Shown: positions 22,914 to 30,836, numbered from the stretch's first letter. The stretch is DNA of 34,335 bases from an uncultured Bacteroidia bacterium (GCA_902789915.1 CADAPW010000005.1:1-34335), one strand, 5' to 3'. The notes: generated by a model not told the origin, from the letters alone. Made by a program: numbers and translations.

Positions 22914-23927
22914 CTATACAAAATTCACCTCCGGGCTAATCCTAATCCCGAACTTTTCCTCTACGGAGTCTTGGATTCTGTGCGCCAGTTCCACGATGTC
23001 GTGGCCTTTGCCGCCACCGTAATGCACCAGCACGAGCGCCTGCTTGTCGTACACGCCCACATGCTCGTCGCGCCAGCCTTTCCAGCCAGCCTGCTCAATC
23101 AGCCATCCCGCTGGGACTTTCACCATGCCGTTAGGCTCGCCGTAATGTGGCATAGTAGGATAATCCTTTTGCAAAGCCTCAAATAGCGTCCTTTCAATGA
23201 CAGGATTTTTGAAGAAACTCCCTGCACTGCCAATCTGCTTCACATCAGGCAGCTTGGTGTCGCGGATGGCACAGATGGCATCGTGGAGTTGTTGCAAGGT
23301 CGGACGCTCAATGCCGTTCTGCTCCAGATAGGTCTTGATGTTACCGTATTCAAGGTGGAGTGGGGCTTCTTTTTTCAGCAAAAAGTCCACCGACGTGATG
23401 ACAAATTTGCCTTTCAACTCATTTTTGAAGACACTCTCGCGGTAGCCGAAACGGCATTCCTCTTTGGTGAAAACCTTGGTCTCGCCTGTTGTCAATTCCA
23501 TGGCTTCGCATTGCAAAAAGCTGTCTTTCAGTTCCATGCCGTAGGCGCCGATGTTTTGCACAGGGGCGGCGCCCACCTTGCCGGGAATATGGGCCAGGTT
23601 TTCCACGCCATGCCAACCTTTGCCGACGCAGAAGCGCACGAAGTCGGGCCAGTCCTCGCCCGCTTGGGCGCGAACCACGAGTTCGTTTCCGTCCTCTCTT
23701 AGGATTTCGATGCCTTTCGTGTTGATGTAGACGACGATGCCGTCAAACACCTCGTTTTGGAAGAGGATGTTGTTGCCTCCGCTGAGAATCAAAGTTTCCT
23801 GGTGCTGCAAGGCTCCACTTTGGATGAGGGCTTGCAGCTCGCTCACTTCGTTGATTTCAGCGAATTGCTTTGCCACGGCATCGAAGCCGAAACTGTTGTA
23901 AGGTCTGAGGCTGACGTTGGTTTTCAT
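22914..23927 (-). CDS. murB: UDP-N-acetylenolpyruvoylglucosamine reductase
   Basis: 337 residues, type I MurB length. N-terminal SLRPYNSFGFDA, FAD-binding LILSGGNNILF, VRAQAGEDWPDFVRF, GWHGVENLAHIPGKVGAAPVQNIGAYG, RFGYRESVFK with the active-site Arg/Tyr region, the catalytic serine in IGSAGSFFKNPVI, and the terminal glutamate in IRISPEVNF. It reduces UDP-GlcNAc-enolpyruvate to UDP-MurNAc with NADPH in cytosolic peptidoglycan precursor synthesis. It has a divergent promoter with the GT4 gene, and the -7 box is only 5 bases before its ATG. Confidence 0.96.
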   Translation of the reverse strand: MKTNVSLRPYNSFGFDAVAKQFAEINEVSELQALIQSGALQHQETLILSGGNNILFQNEVFDGIVVYINTKGIEILREDGNELVVRAQAGEDWPDFVRFCVGKGWHGVENLAHIPGKVGAAPVQNIGAYGMELKDSFLQCEAMELTTGETKVFTKEECRFGYRESVFKNELKGKFVITSVDFLLKKEAPLHLEYGNIKTYLEQNGIERPTLQQLHDAICAIRDTKLPDVKQIGSAGSFFKNPVIERTLFEALQKDYPTMPHYGEPNGMVKVPAGWLIEQAGWKGWRDEHVGVYDKQALVLVHYGGGKGHDIVELAHRIQDSVEEKFGIRISPEVNFV

Positions 23928-23932
23928 GGGTG

Positions 23933-23989
23933 CAAAAATAGTTAATATTCATCATTCCGCATTCTGCATTCCTAATTTTCCTATTTTTG
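23933..23989. promoter_or_regulatory. Divergent promoters almost touching both start codons
   Basis: TATTTTTG on the minus strand (complement of 23933-23940) faces murB, and TATTTTTG at 23982-23989 faces the GT4 gene. They are 5 and 4 bases from the respective ATGs, implying leaderless or near-leaderless transcripts. Between them lies GCATTC-rich low-complexity DNA. Confidence 0.5.
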
Positions 23990-23993
23990 TCCC

Positions 23994-25109
23994 ATGAAAC
24001 GCGCCATCGTATCGGTGATCAACGACTTGGTTACGGACCAAAGGGTCAACAAGTCGTGCCTGGCCTTGCAAAAGGCTGGATATGAGGTATTTTTGGTCGG
24101 AAGGAAACAGCGCAAAAGCCCACCCATGGACGAACGCCCCTACGCCTCGCACCGGATGAAGCTGCTCTTTGAGAAAGGCCCGTGTTTCTACGCCGAATAC
24201 AATATCCGACTGCTTTTCTTCCTGCTGTTCCATCGAGCCAACCTTTTGCTGTCCAATGACTTGGATACCATCCTGCCCAACTATTTCATTTCAAAGTTGA
24301 AAGGCTGCAAGATGGTTTTCGACAGCCACGAGTATTTCACCGAGACTCCCGAACTGGTGCATCGGCCCAAGGTGCAAAAGGTGTGGAAACGCATTGAAGG
24401 CTTCGTCGTGCCCAAACTGGACGAGATGATTACCGTTTGTGACAGCATCGCCGACCTGTTTCGCGAGAAATATGGCGTCAAATGCCATGTCATCCGCAAC
24501 ATCCCGCCTCGCAAAGCCTTGCCACCCAAAGGCGACAAAACTGCTTTGGGACTTCCTACCGATAAACATCTGCTGATTCTCCAAGGCTCCGGTATCAACA
24601 TCCAACGCGGTGCCGAGGAATTGGTGCAAGCGATGCAATACCTTGACGACTGTTTCCTGATGATTATCGGTGGGGGAGATGTGCTGCCCATCTTGAAACA
24701 AATGGTTGTAGACCTGAAAATTACAGCCCGTGTGCGCTTCTTTCCGAGGATGCCGTACCAGCAAATGATGGCCTACACCCAACTCGCCGAGTTGGGCTTC
24801 TGCTTGGACAAAGACACCAACCTCAATTACCGCTTCAGCCTGCCCAACAAGTTGTTCGACTTCATCCAGGCGGATGTTCCGATTGTTGCTTCGCATCTGA
24901 CTGAAATAGAGAAGATTATCAAACAATACGACCTCGGCTTGTTCATCGAAAACCACGAGCCTGCCACCATCGCCGCCACCATCCGTGAGGCCTTGGCTGA
25001 CGAAGGGCGAAGGGCGCAATGGAAACAGAACTTGGCCGTTGCGGCACGAGATTTGTGCTGGGAGAACGAGGAACAAAAACTGCTTGAAATCTACAGACAT
25101 TATGAATGA
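23994..25109 (+). CDS. Glycosyltransferase, GT4-like (GT-B fold)
   Basis: 371 residues. The N-terminal Rossmann domain begins MKRAIVSVINDLVTDQRVNK; LLLSNDLDTILPNYFISKLK and KMVFDSHEYFTETPEL follow. The C-terminal donor domain has LILQGSGINIQRGAEELVQA, LMIIGGGDVLP, ARVRFFPRMPYQQMMAY and NKLFDFIQADVPIVAS...EIEKII, the GT4 E-x7-E-like region. No signal peptide; cytosolic, probably membrane-peripheral. It builds an envelope or capsular glycan; sugar and acceptor unknown. The next gene, a second GT4, overlaps it by 8 bases, so the two act together. Confidence 0.85.
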   Translation: MKRAIVSVINDLVTDQRVNKSCLALQKAGYEVFLVGRKQRKSPPMDERPYASHRMKLLFEKGPCFYAEYNIRLLFFLLFHRANLLLSNDLDTILPNYFISKLKGCKMVFDSHEYFTETPELVHRPKVQKVWKRIEGFVVPKLDEMITVCDSIADLFREKYGVKCHVIRNIPPRKALPPKGDKTALGLPTDKHLLILQGSGINIQRGAEELVQAMQYLDDCFLMIIGGGDVLPILKQMVVDLKITARVRFFPRMPYQQMMAYTQLAELGFCLDKDTNLNYRFSLPNKLFDFIQADVPIVASHLTEIEKIIKQYDLGLFIENHEPATIAATIREALADEGRRAQWKQNLAVAARDLCWENEEQKLLEIYRHYE

Positions 25110-26229
25110 TACCGATTATCACCTACATGTCATCGCCTTCGACGTGCCTTATCCTGCCAACTACGGCGGGGTCATCGACGTGTTTTATCGTGTGAAAGCC
25201 TTGTCAGAGGCGGGTGTCAAGGTGCATCTGCATTGCTTTGAATATGGTCGCGGCGAACAGGAGATTTTGAATCGCTGCCACGAGGTGAAGTATTACAAAC
25301 GCGACACTTCCTTTGTAAAACAACTGAGCCTCACGCCGTTCATTGTCAATTCAAGGCGGTCCGAGGAATTGGTGAATGACTTGCTGAAAGACGATTATCC
25401 TATCCTCTGCGAGGGTTTGCATACCACATCGGTACTCCTTGATAAACGATTGAAAAATAGGAAGATTTATGTCCGCGCCCACAATGTAGAGCACGACTAT
25501 TACCATGCTTTGGGTGAGTCAGAAAGCTGTGGCTGGAAGCGGTTTTTCTATTACGCGGAAGCATGGAAACTGAAACGGTATGAGCCGATCCTTAAAAACG
25601 CGGCTGGCGTTTTCGCCATCTCACAAAAAGATTTGGAGTATTTTGAAACAAAGTGTAACAAAAATGTTACACTTGTGCCAGGCTTCAGTGCTGCCGACTC
25701 GGTGTGCTCAGAGACGGGTAGGGGTGATTTCGTCTTGTATCATGGCAACCTTTCTGTCAAGGAAAACGAAATAGCCGCCAAATGGTTGATAGAGAAGGTT
25801 TTCGCTGAACTGGATTTGCGCTGCATCATTGCAGGCTTGAATCCTGATGAGAAGCTGCAGAGACTTGCTGAAAAGCATTCCAATGTGACCTTGGTGGCCA
25901 ACCCCGACGATGCCGAGATGATTGACCTCTTGCGACAGGCACAGGTCAACATTCTAGTGACCAACCAACCTACGGGGCTGAAACTGAAGTTGTTGAATGC
26001 ACTTTACAATGGACGCTTTTGTCTGGTCAATTCTGACATGGTGAAAGGGACTTCTTTGGAAAGCCTTTGCGTAGTAGCCGACGAGCCTGAGCAGATGATA
26101 GCCGAAATCAATCGGCTGATGGAAGAAGATTTCACGGAAGACGACATCGAGGAACGCGATGCGCAAATGCGGCAACTTTATGATAATGTGGCGAATGCGC
26201 AAAAAATCATCGAAACAATACAGTTCTAA
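25102..26229 (+). CDS. Glycosyltransferase, GT4-like, coupled to the preceding gene
   Basis: 375 residues from the ATG giving MNDTDYHLHVIAFDVPYPA; it overlaps the previous stop, consistent with translational coupling. N-terminal donor/acceptor cues are NYGGVIDVFYRVKALSEAG and YVRAHNVEHDYYHALGESES; the C-terminal half has VLYHGNLSVKENEIAAKWL, CIIAGLNPDEKLQRLAE, NVTLVANPDDAEMIDLLRQA and GLKLKLLNALYNGRFCLVN, in the order seen in bacterial GT4 enzymes. Cytosolic. Likely adds the next sugar on the same glycan. A perfect hairpin inside the gene (25651-25674, arms AAGTGTAACA) is probably chance, being in coding sequence. Confidence 0.83.
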   Translation: MNDTDYHLHVIAFDVPYPANYGGVIDVFYRVKALSEAGVKVHLHCFEYGRGEQEILNRCHEVKYYKRDTSFVKQLSLTPFIVNSRRSEELVNDLLKDDYPILCEGLHTTSVLLDKRLKNRKIYVRAHNVEHDYYHALGESESCGWKRFFYYAEAWKLKRYEPILKNAAGVFAISQKDLEYFETKCNKNVTLVPGFSAADSVCSETGRGDFVLYHGNLSVKENEIAAKWLIEKVFAELDLRCIIAGLNPDEKLQRLAEKHSNVTLVANPDDAEMIDLLRQAQVNILVTNQPTGLKLKLLNALYNGRFCLVNSDMVKGTSLESLCVVADEPEQMIAEINRLMEEDFTEDDIEERDAQMRQLYDNVANAQKIIETIQF

Positions 26230-26282
26230 CTAACAACTCTCAACTCACCACTGACTCTAAACTCTAAACTCTCAACACTAAA
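26230..26282. repeat. Degenerate ACTCT(C/A)AA tandem repeat between converging genes
   Basis: The sequence repeats AACTCTCAACTC / CTCTAAACTCTAAACTCTCAA between the GT4 stop and the FtsE-like stop. A similar stretch lies beyond the FtsE-like gene at 27050-27127. No gene or promoter is seen. Confidence 0.65.
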
Positions 26283-26960
26283 CTATTCCATCTCCGAACA
26301 AACCACCGTCCCATTCTTACAGTTGGCAATGCGGGAGGGGTATTTCTGCATGAGGGTGTAGTTGTGCGTGGCCATCAGCACGGCGGTGCCGTTTTCGCTG
26401 ATGCGGCGCAGAAGCTTCATCACCTCGAGGGTCGTTTCTGGGTCGAGGTTGCCCGTAGGCTCATCGGCGAGGATGACATCGGGGTCATTGAGCAGGGCGC
26501 GGGCGATGGCAACACCTTGCTGCTCGCCGCCCGACATTTGGTGTGGCATACATTTGCGCTTGTCGGCCAGTCCCACCTTCGATAGCACTTCGTCGATGCG
26601 GCGCGAAATCTCCGCCTTTTCCGTCCAGCCTGTGGCTCCCAGTACAAACGCCAAGTTTTTCTCCACGTTGCGGTCAAATAGCAGCTGGAAATCCTGAAAG
26701 ACGATGCCGATTTTGCGGCGCAGGTAAGGGATGTCTTTTCTCTTCAGTTTGGTGAGATCGTAGCCAGCCACTCGGAAAGTGCCGTCACGGGCAGGCAATT
26801 CGCCATATAGGGTCTTCAGCAGCGAGGATTTCCCGCTACCTGTGCGACCGATGAGATAGATGAACTCGCCCTTGTTGAGCGTCAGGTTGACATCCGACAA
26901 GACCAAATTTTCCCTCTGGAAAATGGATGCGTTCTTGATTTCTATGATAGGTTCCGACAT
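26283..26960 (-). CDS. ftsE: ABC transporter ATPase, FtsE-like
   Basis: 225 residues from the ATG giving [18 protein letters not shown]. Walker A is [12 protein letters not shown], the Q-loop [16 protein letters not shown], signature [17 protein letters not shown], Walker [13 protein letters not shown], and the switch His in LMATHNYTL. Length and NLD-type motifs fit FtsE, which with FtsX drives cell-wall hydrolase activation at the septum. No ftsX is adjacent, as is usual in Bacteroidetes. The signature has Gly where FtsE normally has Arg (QQR). The start is 7 bases from an eight-copy heptamer repeat, which may affect expression. A generic ABC exporter ATPase is the alternative. Confidence 0.8.
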   Translation of the reverse strand: MSEPIIEIKNASIFQRENLVLSDVNLTLNKGEFIYLIGRTGSGKSSLLKTLYGELPARDGTFRVAGYDLTKLKRKDIPYLRRKIGIVFQDFQLLFDRNVEKNLAFVLGATGWTEKAEISRRIDEVLSKVGLADKRKCMPHQMSGGEQQGVAIARALLNDPDVILADEPTGNLDPETTLEVMKLLRRISENGTAVLMATHNYTLMQKYPSRIANCKNGTVVCSEME

Positions 26961-26966
26961 ATTTCG

Positions 26967-27022
26967 ATTCAAAATTCAAAATTCAAAATTCAAAATTCAA
27001 AATTCAAAATTCAAAATTCAAA
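26967..27022. repeat. Eight tandem copies of ATTCAAA
   Basis: A perfect 7-bp tandem repeat, eight units, starting 6 bases upstream of the FtsE-like ATG. It occupies the position where leader and promoter should be. Copy-number change would alter spacing by 7 bases. Confidence 0.9.
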
Positions 27023-27049
27023 AATTCTCGGCTGCCACATTGTAACAGC

Positions 27050-27127
27050 CCTACAACTCCTAACTGCAAACTCCTAAACTATTAACTCTCAACTGTTAAC
27101 TCTCAACTGTTAACTCTCAACTGCCAA
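27050..27127. repeat. Degenerate AACTCTCAACTGTT tandem repeat
   Basis: Units of AACTCTCAACTGTT occur three times (around 27077-27120) with shorter AACTCCTAA forms around them, reaching the stop codon of the TPM-domain gene. Same flavour as 26230-26282. Confidence 0.7.
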
Positions 27128-27895
27128 CTACCAACTCCCGCTGGCTCCTCCTCCGCCAAAGCCTCCTCCTCCGAAGCCTCCGAAGCCACCTCCGCTGAAG
27201 CCGCCACCGTCTCCGAATCCTCCGCCGAAGCCGCCACCCATGGGAATCCAGATGGTACGGTTGCCGCCGCCTGAATAGTTTTGGTTACCGTTGCTCGAAC
27301 GGAAGATGATAATGAGTGCAATGAGGACGATAATGATGAACCCAATAGGGATGCTCCCGCCCTCATCGGCATATTCGTCTTGGGTGAACTTGCCTGAGCA
27401 GAGGCCCATGATGACATCCACTGCGTTGTCGATGCCGGTGTAATAGTCATCTTCCCTAAAGGCAGGAATCATCTCGTTTTCAATGATGCGTTTGGCTGTG
27501 GCATCAGTAACATACTCCTCCATGCCATAGCCAGGGTAGATGCCCACTTGGCCTCTCTCGGTGCCTGTCTTCGGCTTGACCAAAATCACTACGCCGTTGC
27601 CTTTTTCTTTTTGCCCTACGCCCCAGGAATGCCCTATTTCTGTACCAAATTGGTCGATGTTCATGCCTTGCAGGTCGTCGATGAGCATGACAAGGATCTG
27701 GGTGGAAGTGCTGTCGTTGTATGCAACGAGCTTGCGCTCTAAAGTGTTGATTTGGGCAGCACTCAAGGTACTTGTGTAGTCGTTTACCAGACGTGGCGGA
27801 TTGGTCGGGCTGGGCAACTGGGCCTTCAAGCCTGTGCCAAAAAATAGCACAAGCATCAGGGTGAGCAGTAGGCTGTATCGTTTAGTTGTCTTCAT
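27128..27895 (-). CDS. TPM-domain (YgcG-like) membrane protein with Gly-rich tail
   Basis: 255 residues from the ATG giving MKTTKRYSLLLTLMLVLFF, which opens a signal peptide ending near GLKAQ; longer starts would lie in the upstream gene. The TPM domain covers ~35-165 (RLVNDYTSTLSAAQINTLER, QILVMLIDDLQGMNIDQFG, KEKGNGVVILVKPK, GYGMEEYVTDATAKRIIE). A helix follows (SIPIGFIIIVLIALIIIF) and a Gly/Phe-rich C-terminus ending GGGGASGSW, the classic YgcG finish. The TPM domain is exported and of debated function (reported phosphatase and folding roles). It overlaps the second TPM gene by 14 bases. LemA, the usual third member, is not present here. Confidence 0.88.
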   Translation of the reverse strand: MKTTKRYSLLLTLMLVLFFGTGLKAQLPSPTNPPRLVNDYTSTLSAAQINTLERKLVAYNDSTSTQILVMLIDDLQGMNIDQFGTEIGHSWGVGQKEKGNGVVILVKPKTGTERGQVGIYPGYGMEEYVTDATAKRIIENEMIPAFREDDYYTGIDNAVDVIMGLCSGKFTQDEYADEGGSIPIGFIIIVLIALIIIFRSSNGNQNYSGGGNRTIWIPMGGGFGGGFGDGGGFSGGGFGGFGGGGFGGGGASGSW

Positions 27896-28325
27896 AGGAA
27901 ATTTCATCGGGGATTTCGTTGACATCGTCGGATTGGTAGGGGAAATAGGTCTTGAGTTTCTCGCCACAACGCTGGATGCCCTGTTCGAGGCCTTCGGCAA
28001 AACGTCCTTCCTTGAAATGACTCAGCATCAAGTCTTTCACGTCGTTCCAGAAATTCTCTTCCACGACCTTGTTGATGCCTTCGTCGCCCAGAATGGCGAA
28101 CTTGCGGTTGTGAATGGCCAAATAGATGAGCACGCCATTGCGTTGCTGGGTCTCGTGCATCTTCAAACGATTGAAAATAAACAGGCTGCGCTTTTCCACA
28201 TCACCTCGGCAATAGTTCTCGATGTGCACCTTGATTTCGCCCGAGGTATTCAGCTCCGCTTGCCTGATGGCCTCCACCACGCGGCGGTCTTCTTCGTTGT
28301 TGAGTAATCGTCTAGCGTTAGGCAT
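27882..28325 (-). CDS. Second TPM-domain protein (no signal peptide)
   Basis: 147 residues made of one TPM domain: LLNNEEDRRVVEAIRQAELN, SGEIKVHIENYC, RSLFIFNRLKMHETQQRNGV, LIYLAIHNRKFAILGDEGIN, FWNDVKDLMLSHFKEGRFAE. It has no signal peptide or membrane helix. In Bacteroidetes such a short TPM protein usually pairs with the long YgcG-like one, as it does here by overlap. Function unknown; likely a partner of the membrane protein. The gene has a consensus -7 box upstream. Confidence 0.85.
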   Translation of the reverse strand: MPNARRLLNNEEDRRVVEAIRQAELNTSGEIKVHIENYCRGDVEKRSLFIFNRLKMHETQQRNGVLIYLAIHNRKFAILGDEGINKVVEENFWNDVKDLMLSHFKEGRFAEGLEQGIQRCGEKLKTYFPYQSDDVNEIPDEISYEDN

Positions 28326-28344
28326 TTTTTGTGTCTTTTGACCG

Positions 28345-28352
28345 CAAAAGTA
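28345..28352 (-). promoter_or_regulatory. -7 box of the TPM operon
   Basis: The minus strand reads TACTTTTG, 19 bases before the ATG at 28325, divergent from the barrel-protein gene. Confidence 0.5.
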
Positions 28353-28385
28353 ATAATTTTAGTTCGGAAAGCGTTGGTATTGCAT

Positions 28386-28401
28386 TATTTTTGTTTCTTT
28401 G
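28386..28401 (+). promoter_or_regulatory. Tandem -7-like boxes of the barrel-protein gene
   Basis: TATTTTTG (28386-28393) runs into TTTCTTTG (28394-28401). TTTTTGTTTCTTTGCAA is also found upstream of 30069 and 32262, so the second box is probably the real one for this gene set. Confidence 0.5.
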
Positions 28402-28426
28402 CAAATCCAATTCAAATCCTTTTGCT

Positions 28427-29080
28427 ATGGAAAAACGTGTTCTAAAACAATTCGCATTGGTGGTCGCCCTGTTGTTGATGGGTTGCTATGCCCAGGCACA
28501 AAATGAAGCATCTCCCAAGAATAGTTGGCTTGCCAATAAATCGAAGAAACTGAATATCGAACTGAAGGCAGGCCGTGGATTTCTGAGCGAGACTGCGGCT
28601 GAAGAAAGTGCCAGAATGTTCTATGGCGGCGGCTCCATGTCGTTTGGCTTGATGTTGGGCAAGAACTTTGTCGGACTGGGAGCCGGTGCCGAATATTACA
28701 GCTTGATGGAAGGTTCTTTCGATTTTCCTGTTTTCCTGAGTTTCCAACATTATTTCTCGAAAGATTACGAAAAAGGCTTTTTCATTGGGGCTAAGCTGGG
28801 CTATATGTTTGCCGGCAAGAAATCTATTCCTACAGTCGAAGTGATGCCGTCGGGCGATCCGGTTAATGCCACCCGCGAGCGTTCCATGAAAGGCTTGTAT
28901 TGGGATGTGGAAGCAGGTTATCGCTTTTCCAACTTGAACTTGTTTGTGGCTTACAACTACCGCGTAATCAGCTATGCGACAACATTGTTTCCTGAAGATG
29001 CACCCATGGGTATTCCTTATAATACCTATACACGCACCATGCACACGATAATGGCCGGCATTTCGTTCATGCTGTTTTGA
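28427..29080 (+). CDS. Outer-membrane beta-barrel-like protein
   Basis: 217 residues from the ATG giving MEKRVLKQFALVVALLLMG, a signal peptide ending near CYAQAQ; the open frame to 28331 would include the promoter. The mature part alternates hydrophobic and polar residues and is rich in Gly and aromatics (SMSFGLMLGKNFVGLGAGAEY, YEKGFFIGAKLGYMF, YWDVEAGYRFSNLNLFVAYNY), ending TIMAGISFMLF with a terminal Phe, as in barrel proteins. A cysteine in the signal (LLMGC) could instead make it a lipoprotein. Role unknown. Confidence 0.7.
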   Translation: MEKRVLKQFALVVALLLMGCYAQAQNEASPKNSWLANKSKKLNIELKAGRGFLSETAAEESARMFYGGGSMSFGLMLGKNFVGLGAGAEYYSLMEGSFDFPVFLSFQHYFSKDYEKGFFIGAKLGYMFAGKKSIPTVEVMPSGDPVNATRERSMKGLYWDVEAGYRFSNLNLFVAYNYRVISYATTLFPEDAPMGIPYNTYTRTMHTIMAGISFMLF

Positions 29081-29101
29081 GAATAATGCTAAACCAAAGA
29101 G

Positions 29102-29890
29102 ATGACTAGGTTCATAAAGGTCGTTGGACTCTTGGTAGTGGCATCAATCCTTGCTGTGGGATGCAACAAGCCCGACGACCCAGGTAGTGGCGGTGGGAAT
29201 GAAATCAACGGCCACGAATACGTTGACCTCGGATTGCCGAGCGGCATCTTGTGGGCGACCTGCAATGTGGGTGCCGATACCCCGGAAGGCTATGGAGATT
29301 ACTTCGCATGGGGCGAGACCGACCCCAAGGAACTCTATGACTGGAAAAGCTACCGATATGGGAATTTTCGCCACAATCGTTATGAGTTGAGCAAGTACTG
29401 CACAGATTCGTGCTGCGGTCTTGATGGCTTTGTTGACAACCTGATTCTTCTTGAACCTGCCGACGACATGGCTCATGCCAATTGGGGTATAGGTTGGCGC
29501 ATTCCCACCATCGGCGAATGGGACGAGATGTTCCAAAACACGACCAGCGAATGGACGACACAAAATGGCGTGAATGGATGGCGCTTCACTGCCTCAAACG
29601 GCAATTGTATCTTTCTGCCAGCTGCTGGCTATTATTGGGAGAGCGAACTTAACGCTGCTGACCTTGGCGTTTATTGGTCGGTCACGCTCAATGTGGAATT
29701 TCCATACCGCGCATGGGGATTCCATTTCAACTCGTCGCAATGCCACTTGTGCGGACCGCAATCGGGGACAAACGGTGCGGGCGGTGTGCTGCCGTCAGTA
29801 AAGCAACCCAAACATCCAAAGCGGGATTTTGTTTCCAAAGCCCACCTCGGTTTCGTCGATGGCAAAGGTAGTATTTCAAAACACAAGTAA
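29102..29890 (+). CDS. Fib_succ_major-like lipoprotein, 3' end frameshifted
   Basis: 262 residues as read. A lipoprotein signal (VVGLLVVASILAVGC) is followed by the paralogous domain HEYVDLGLPSGILWATCNVG, YGDYFAWGETDPKELY, GIGWRIPTIGEWDEM, IFLPAAGYYW. In the relative at 30069 the domain ends GMSVRPV. Here the frame leaves that wording after FNSSQCHLC; from about 29750, the +1 frame gives ADRNRGQTVRAVCCRQ and a stop at 29799-29801, the expected ending. One extra or missing base near 29746-29752 explains this. As written the protein gains ~45 basic residues ending SKHK. Surface-exposed; function unknown. Confidence 0.75.
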   Translation: MTRFIKVVGLLVVASILAVGCNKPDDPGSGGGNEINGHEYVDLGLPSGILWATCNVGADTPEGYGDYFAWGETDPKELYDWKSYRYGNFRHNRYELSKYCTDSCCGLDGFVDNLILLEPADDMAHANWGIGWRIPTIGEWDEMFQNTTSEWTTQNGVNGWRFTASNGNCIFLPAAGYYWESELNAADLGVYWSVTLNVEFPYRAWGFHFNSSQCHLCGPQSGTNGAGGVLPSVKQPKHPKRDFVSKAHLGFVDGKGSISKHK

Positions 29891-29897
29891 TTTGCAT

Positions 29898-29987
29898 AAA
29901 ATAATGTTTAAAAACTCTAAAATATTATAAAAAATAATGTTTAAAAATACTAAATCAATAATAAAAATAGTGTTTGAAAACACTAAT
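29898..29987. repeat. Three AT-rich repeats, last one palindromic
   Basis: Copies of ATA(A/G)TGTTT(A/G)AAAA..CTAA begin at about 29901, 29934 and 29967, spaced ~33 bases. The third has the palindrome TAGTGTTT-GA-AAACACTA. They lie between two paralogous lipoprotein genes with no gene in between. Confidence 0.65.
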
Positions 29988-30023
29988 TGTATAATTCTGC
30001 ATTTCAACCTTGCTAAATCACGC

Positions 30024-30095
30024 TTTTTTTGTTTCTTTGCAATGTCAAACAACTAAATCATAATCGATATGAAAAGAGTTTTGAAGGCAATAGCA
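30024..30095 (+). repeat. Promoter-leader repeat, copy 1
   Basis: 72 bases from a T7 run through TTTCTTTGC to the first 27 bases of the coding region are 68/72 identical to 32217-32288. It contains the presumed promoter box and leader of the lipoprotein gene. Confidence 0.8.
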
Positions 30096-30836
30096 GCCAT
30101 AATGCTGATGATGATTTTTGCGGCGGGATGTACAAAACCAAATGAGCCGAATAATGGAGGAAACACTAACGATAGTATTGTTGACCACAGCGGAACGCTC
30201 GATGGCCACGATTTTGTTGACCTAGGTCTTCCTAGCGGTACGTTGTGGGCCACTTGCAATGTGGGTGCCGAGGCGCCCGAAGGTTATGGCGATTACTTCG
30301 CTTGGGGCGAGACGGGACCGAAAACAGTTTATGATTGGACTACCTACAAGTATTGCAATGGGGATTTCGACCAATTGACCAAGTACTGCCAAGAGGCTAG
30401 TTATGGCTATGATGGTTATACCGATGATTTGTATGATTTACAACCTTCGGATGACGCGGCTACAGTGAATTGGGGCGAGGGTTGGCGCATGCCGAGCGCC
30501 ACTGAAGGCGAGGAATTGCTGAGCCAATGCGAACTTAAAAGAGACACGGTTAATGGCGTACCGGGATTGTGTATTGTTGGAAAAAATGGCAACTCGATCT
30601 TTCTTCCTTCGGGAGGTGCGAAAGGGGACTTCGTTGGCCCTTCCCCCGAGTCTTTGCAAGTGGGTGGCCACGGCTATTATTGGGTCAATGACAGATGTTA
30701 CGCTTTTAATAATCAAATGGTAGGGTGCTACGATCACATGGCGAATTTCATCAGTTCTCCTGTCGTATATAGTACTGGAGGATGGACAACTCGTAGTATA
30801 GGCATGTCTGTCCGTCCGGTTCATTCAGCAGAATAA
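30069..30836 (+). CDS. Fib_succ_major-like surface lipoprotein
   Basis: 255 residues. The lipoprotein signal (AIAAIMLMMIFAAGC) puts the lipidated Cys at ~21, then an Asn/Gly linker and the domain LDGHDFVDLGLPSGTLWATC, GYGDYFAWGETGPKTVYDW, WGEGWRMPSATEGEELL, ending RSIGMSVRPVHSAE. It is paralogous to the gene at 29102 and full length. The family is abundant in Fibrobacter and gut Bacteroidales; it is probably exposed on the outer membrane, with unknown ligand. It is ended by a strong two-way terminator. Confidence 0.85.
   Translation: MKRVLKAIAAIMLMMIFAAGCTKPNEPNNGGNTNDSIVDHSGTLDGHDFVDLGLPSGTLWATCNVGAEAPEGYGDYFAWGETGPKTVYDWTTYKYCNGDFDQLTKYCQEASYGYDGYTDDLYDLQPSDDAATVNWGEGWRMPSATEGEELLSQCELKRDTVNGVPGLCIVGKNGNSIFLPSGGAKGDFVGPSPESLQVGGHGYYWVNDRCYAFNNQMVGCYDHMANFISSPVVYSTGGWTTRSIGMSVRPVHSAE

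Noticed and set aside
25651..25674. Perfect 10-bp-arm hairpin AAGTGTAACA / TGTTACACTT
   Set aside because: It lies inside a well-supported glycosyltransferase gene with no reason to be a terminator; likely codon-driven chance.
26967..27022. CRISPR or iteron origin
   Set aside because: A 7-bp unit with no spacers and no replication gene nearby; it is a simple tandem repeat.
29898..29987. CRISPR array
   Set aside because: Only three degenerate AT-rich units with ~10-base gaps, no distinct spacers and no cas genes.
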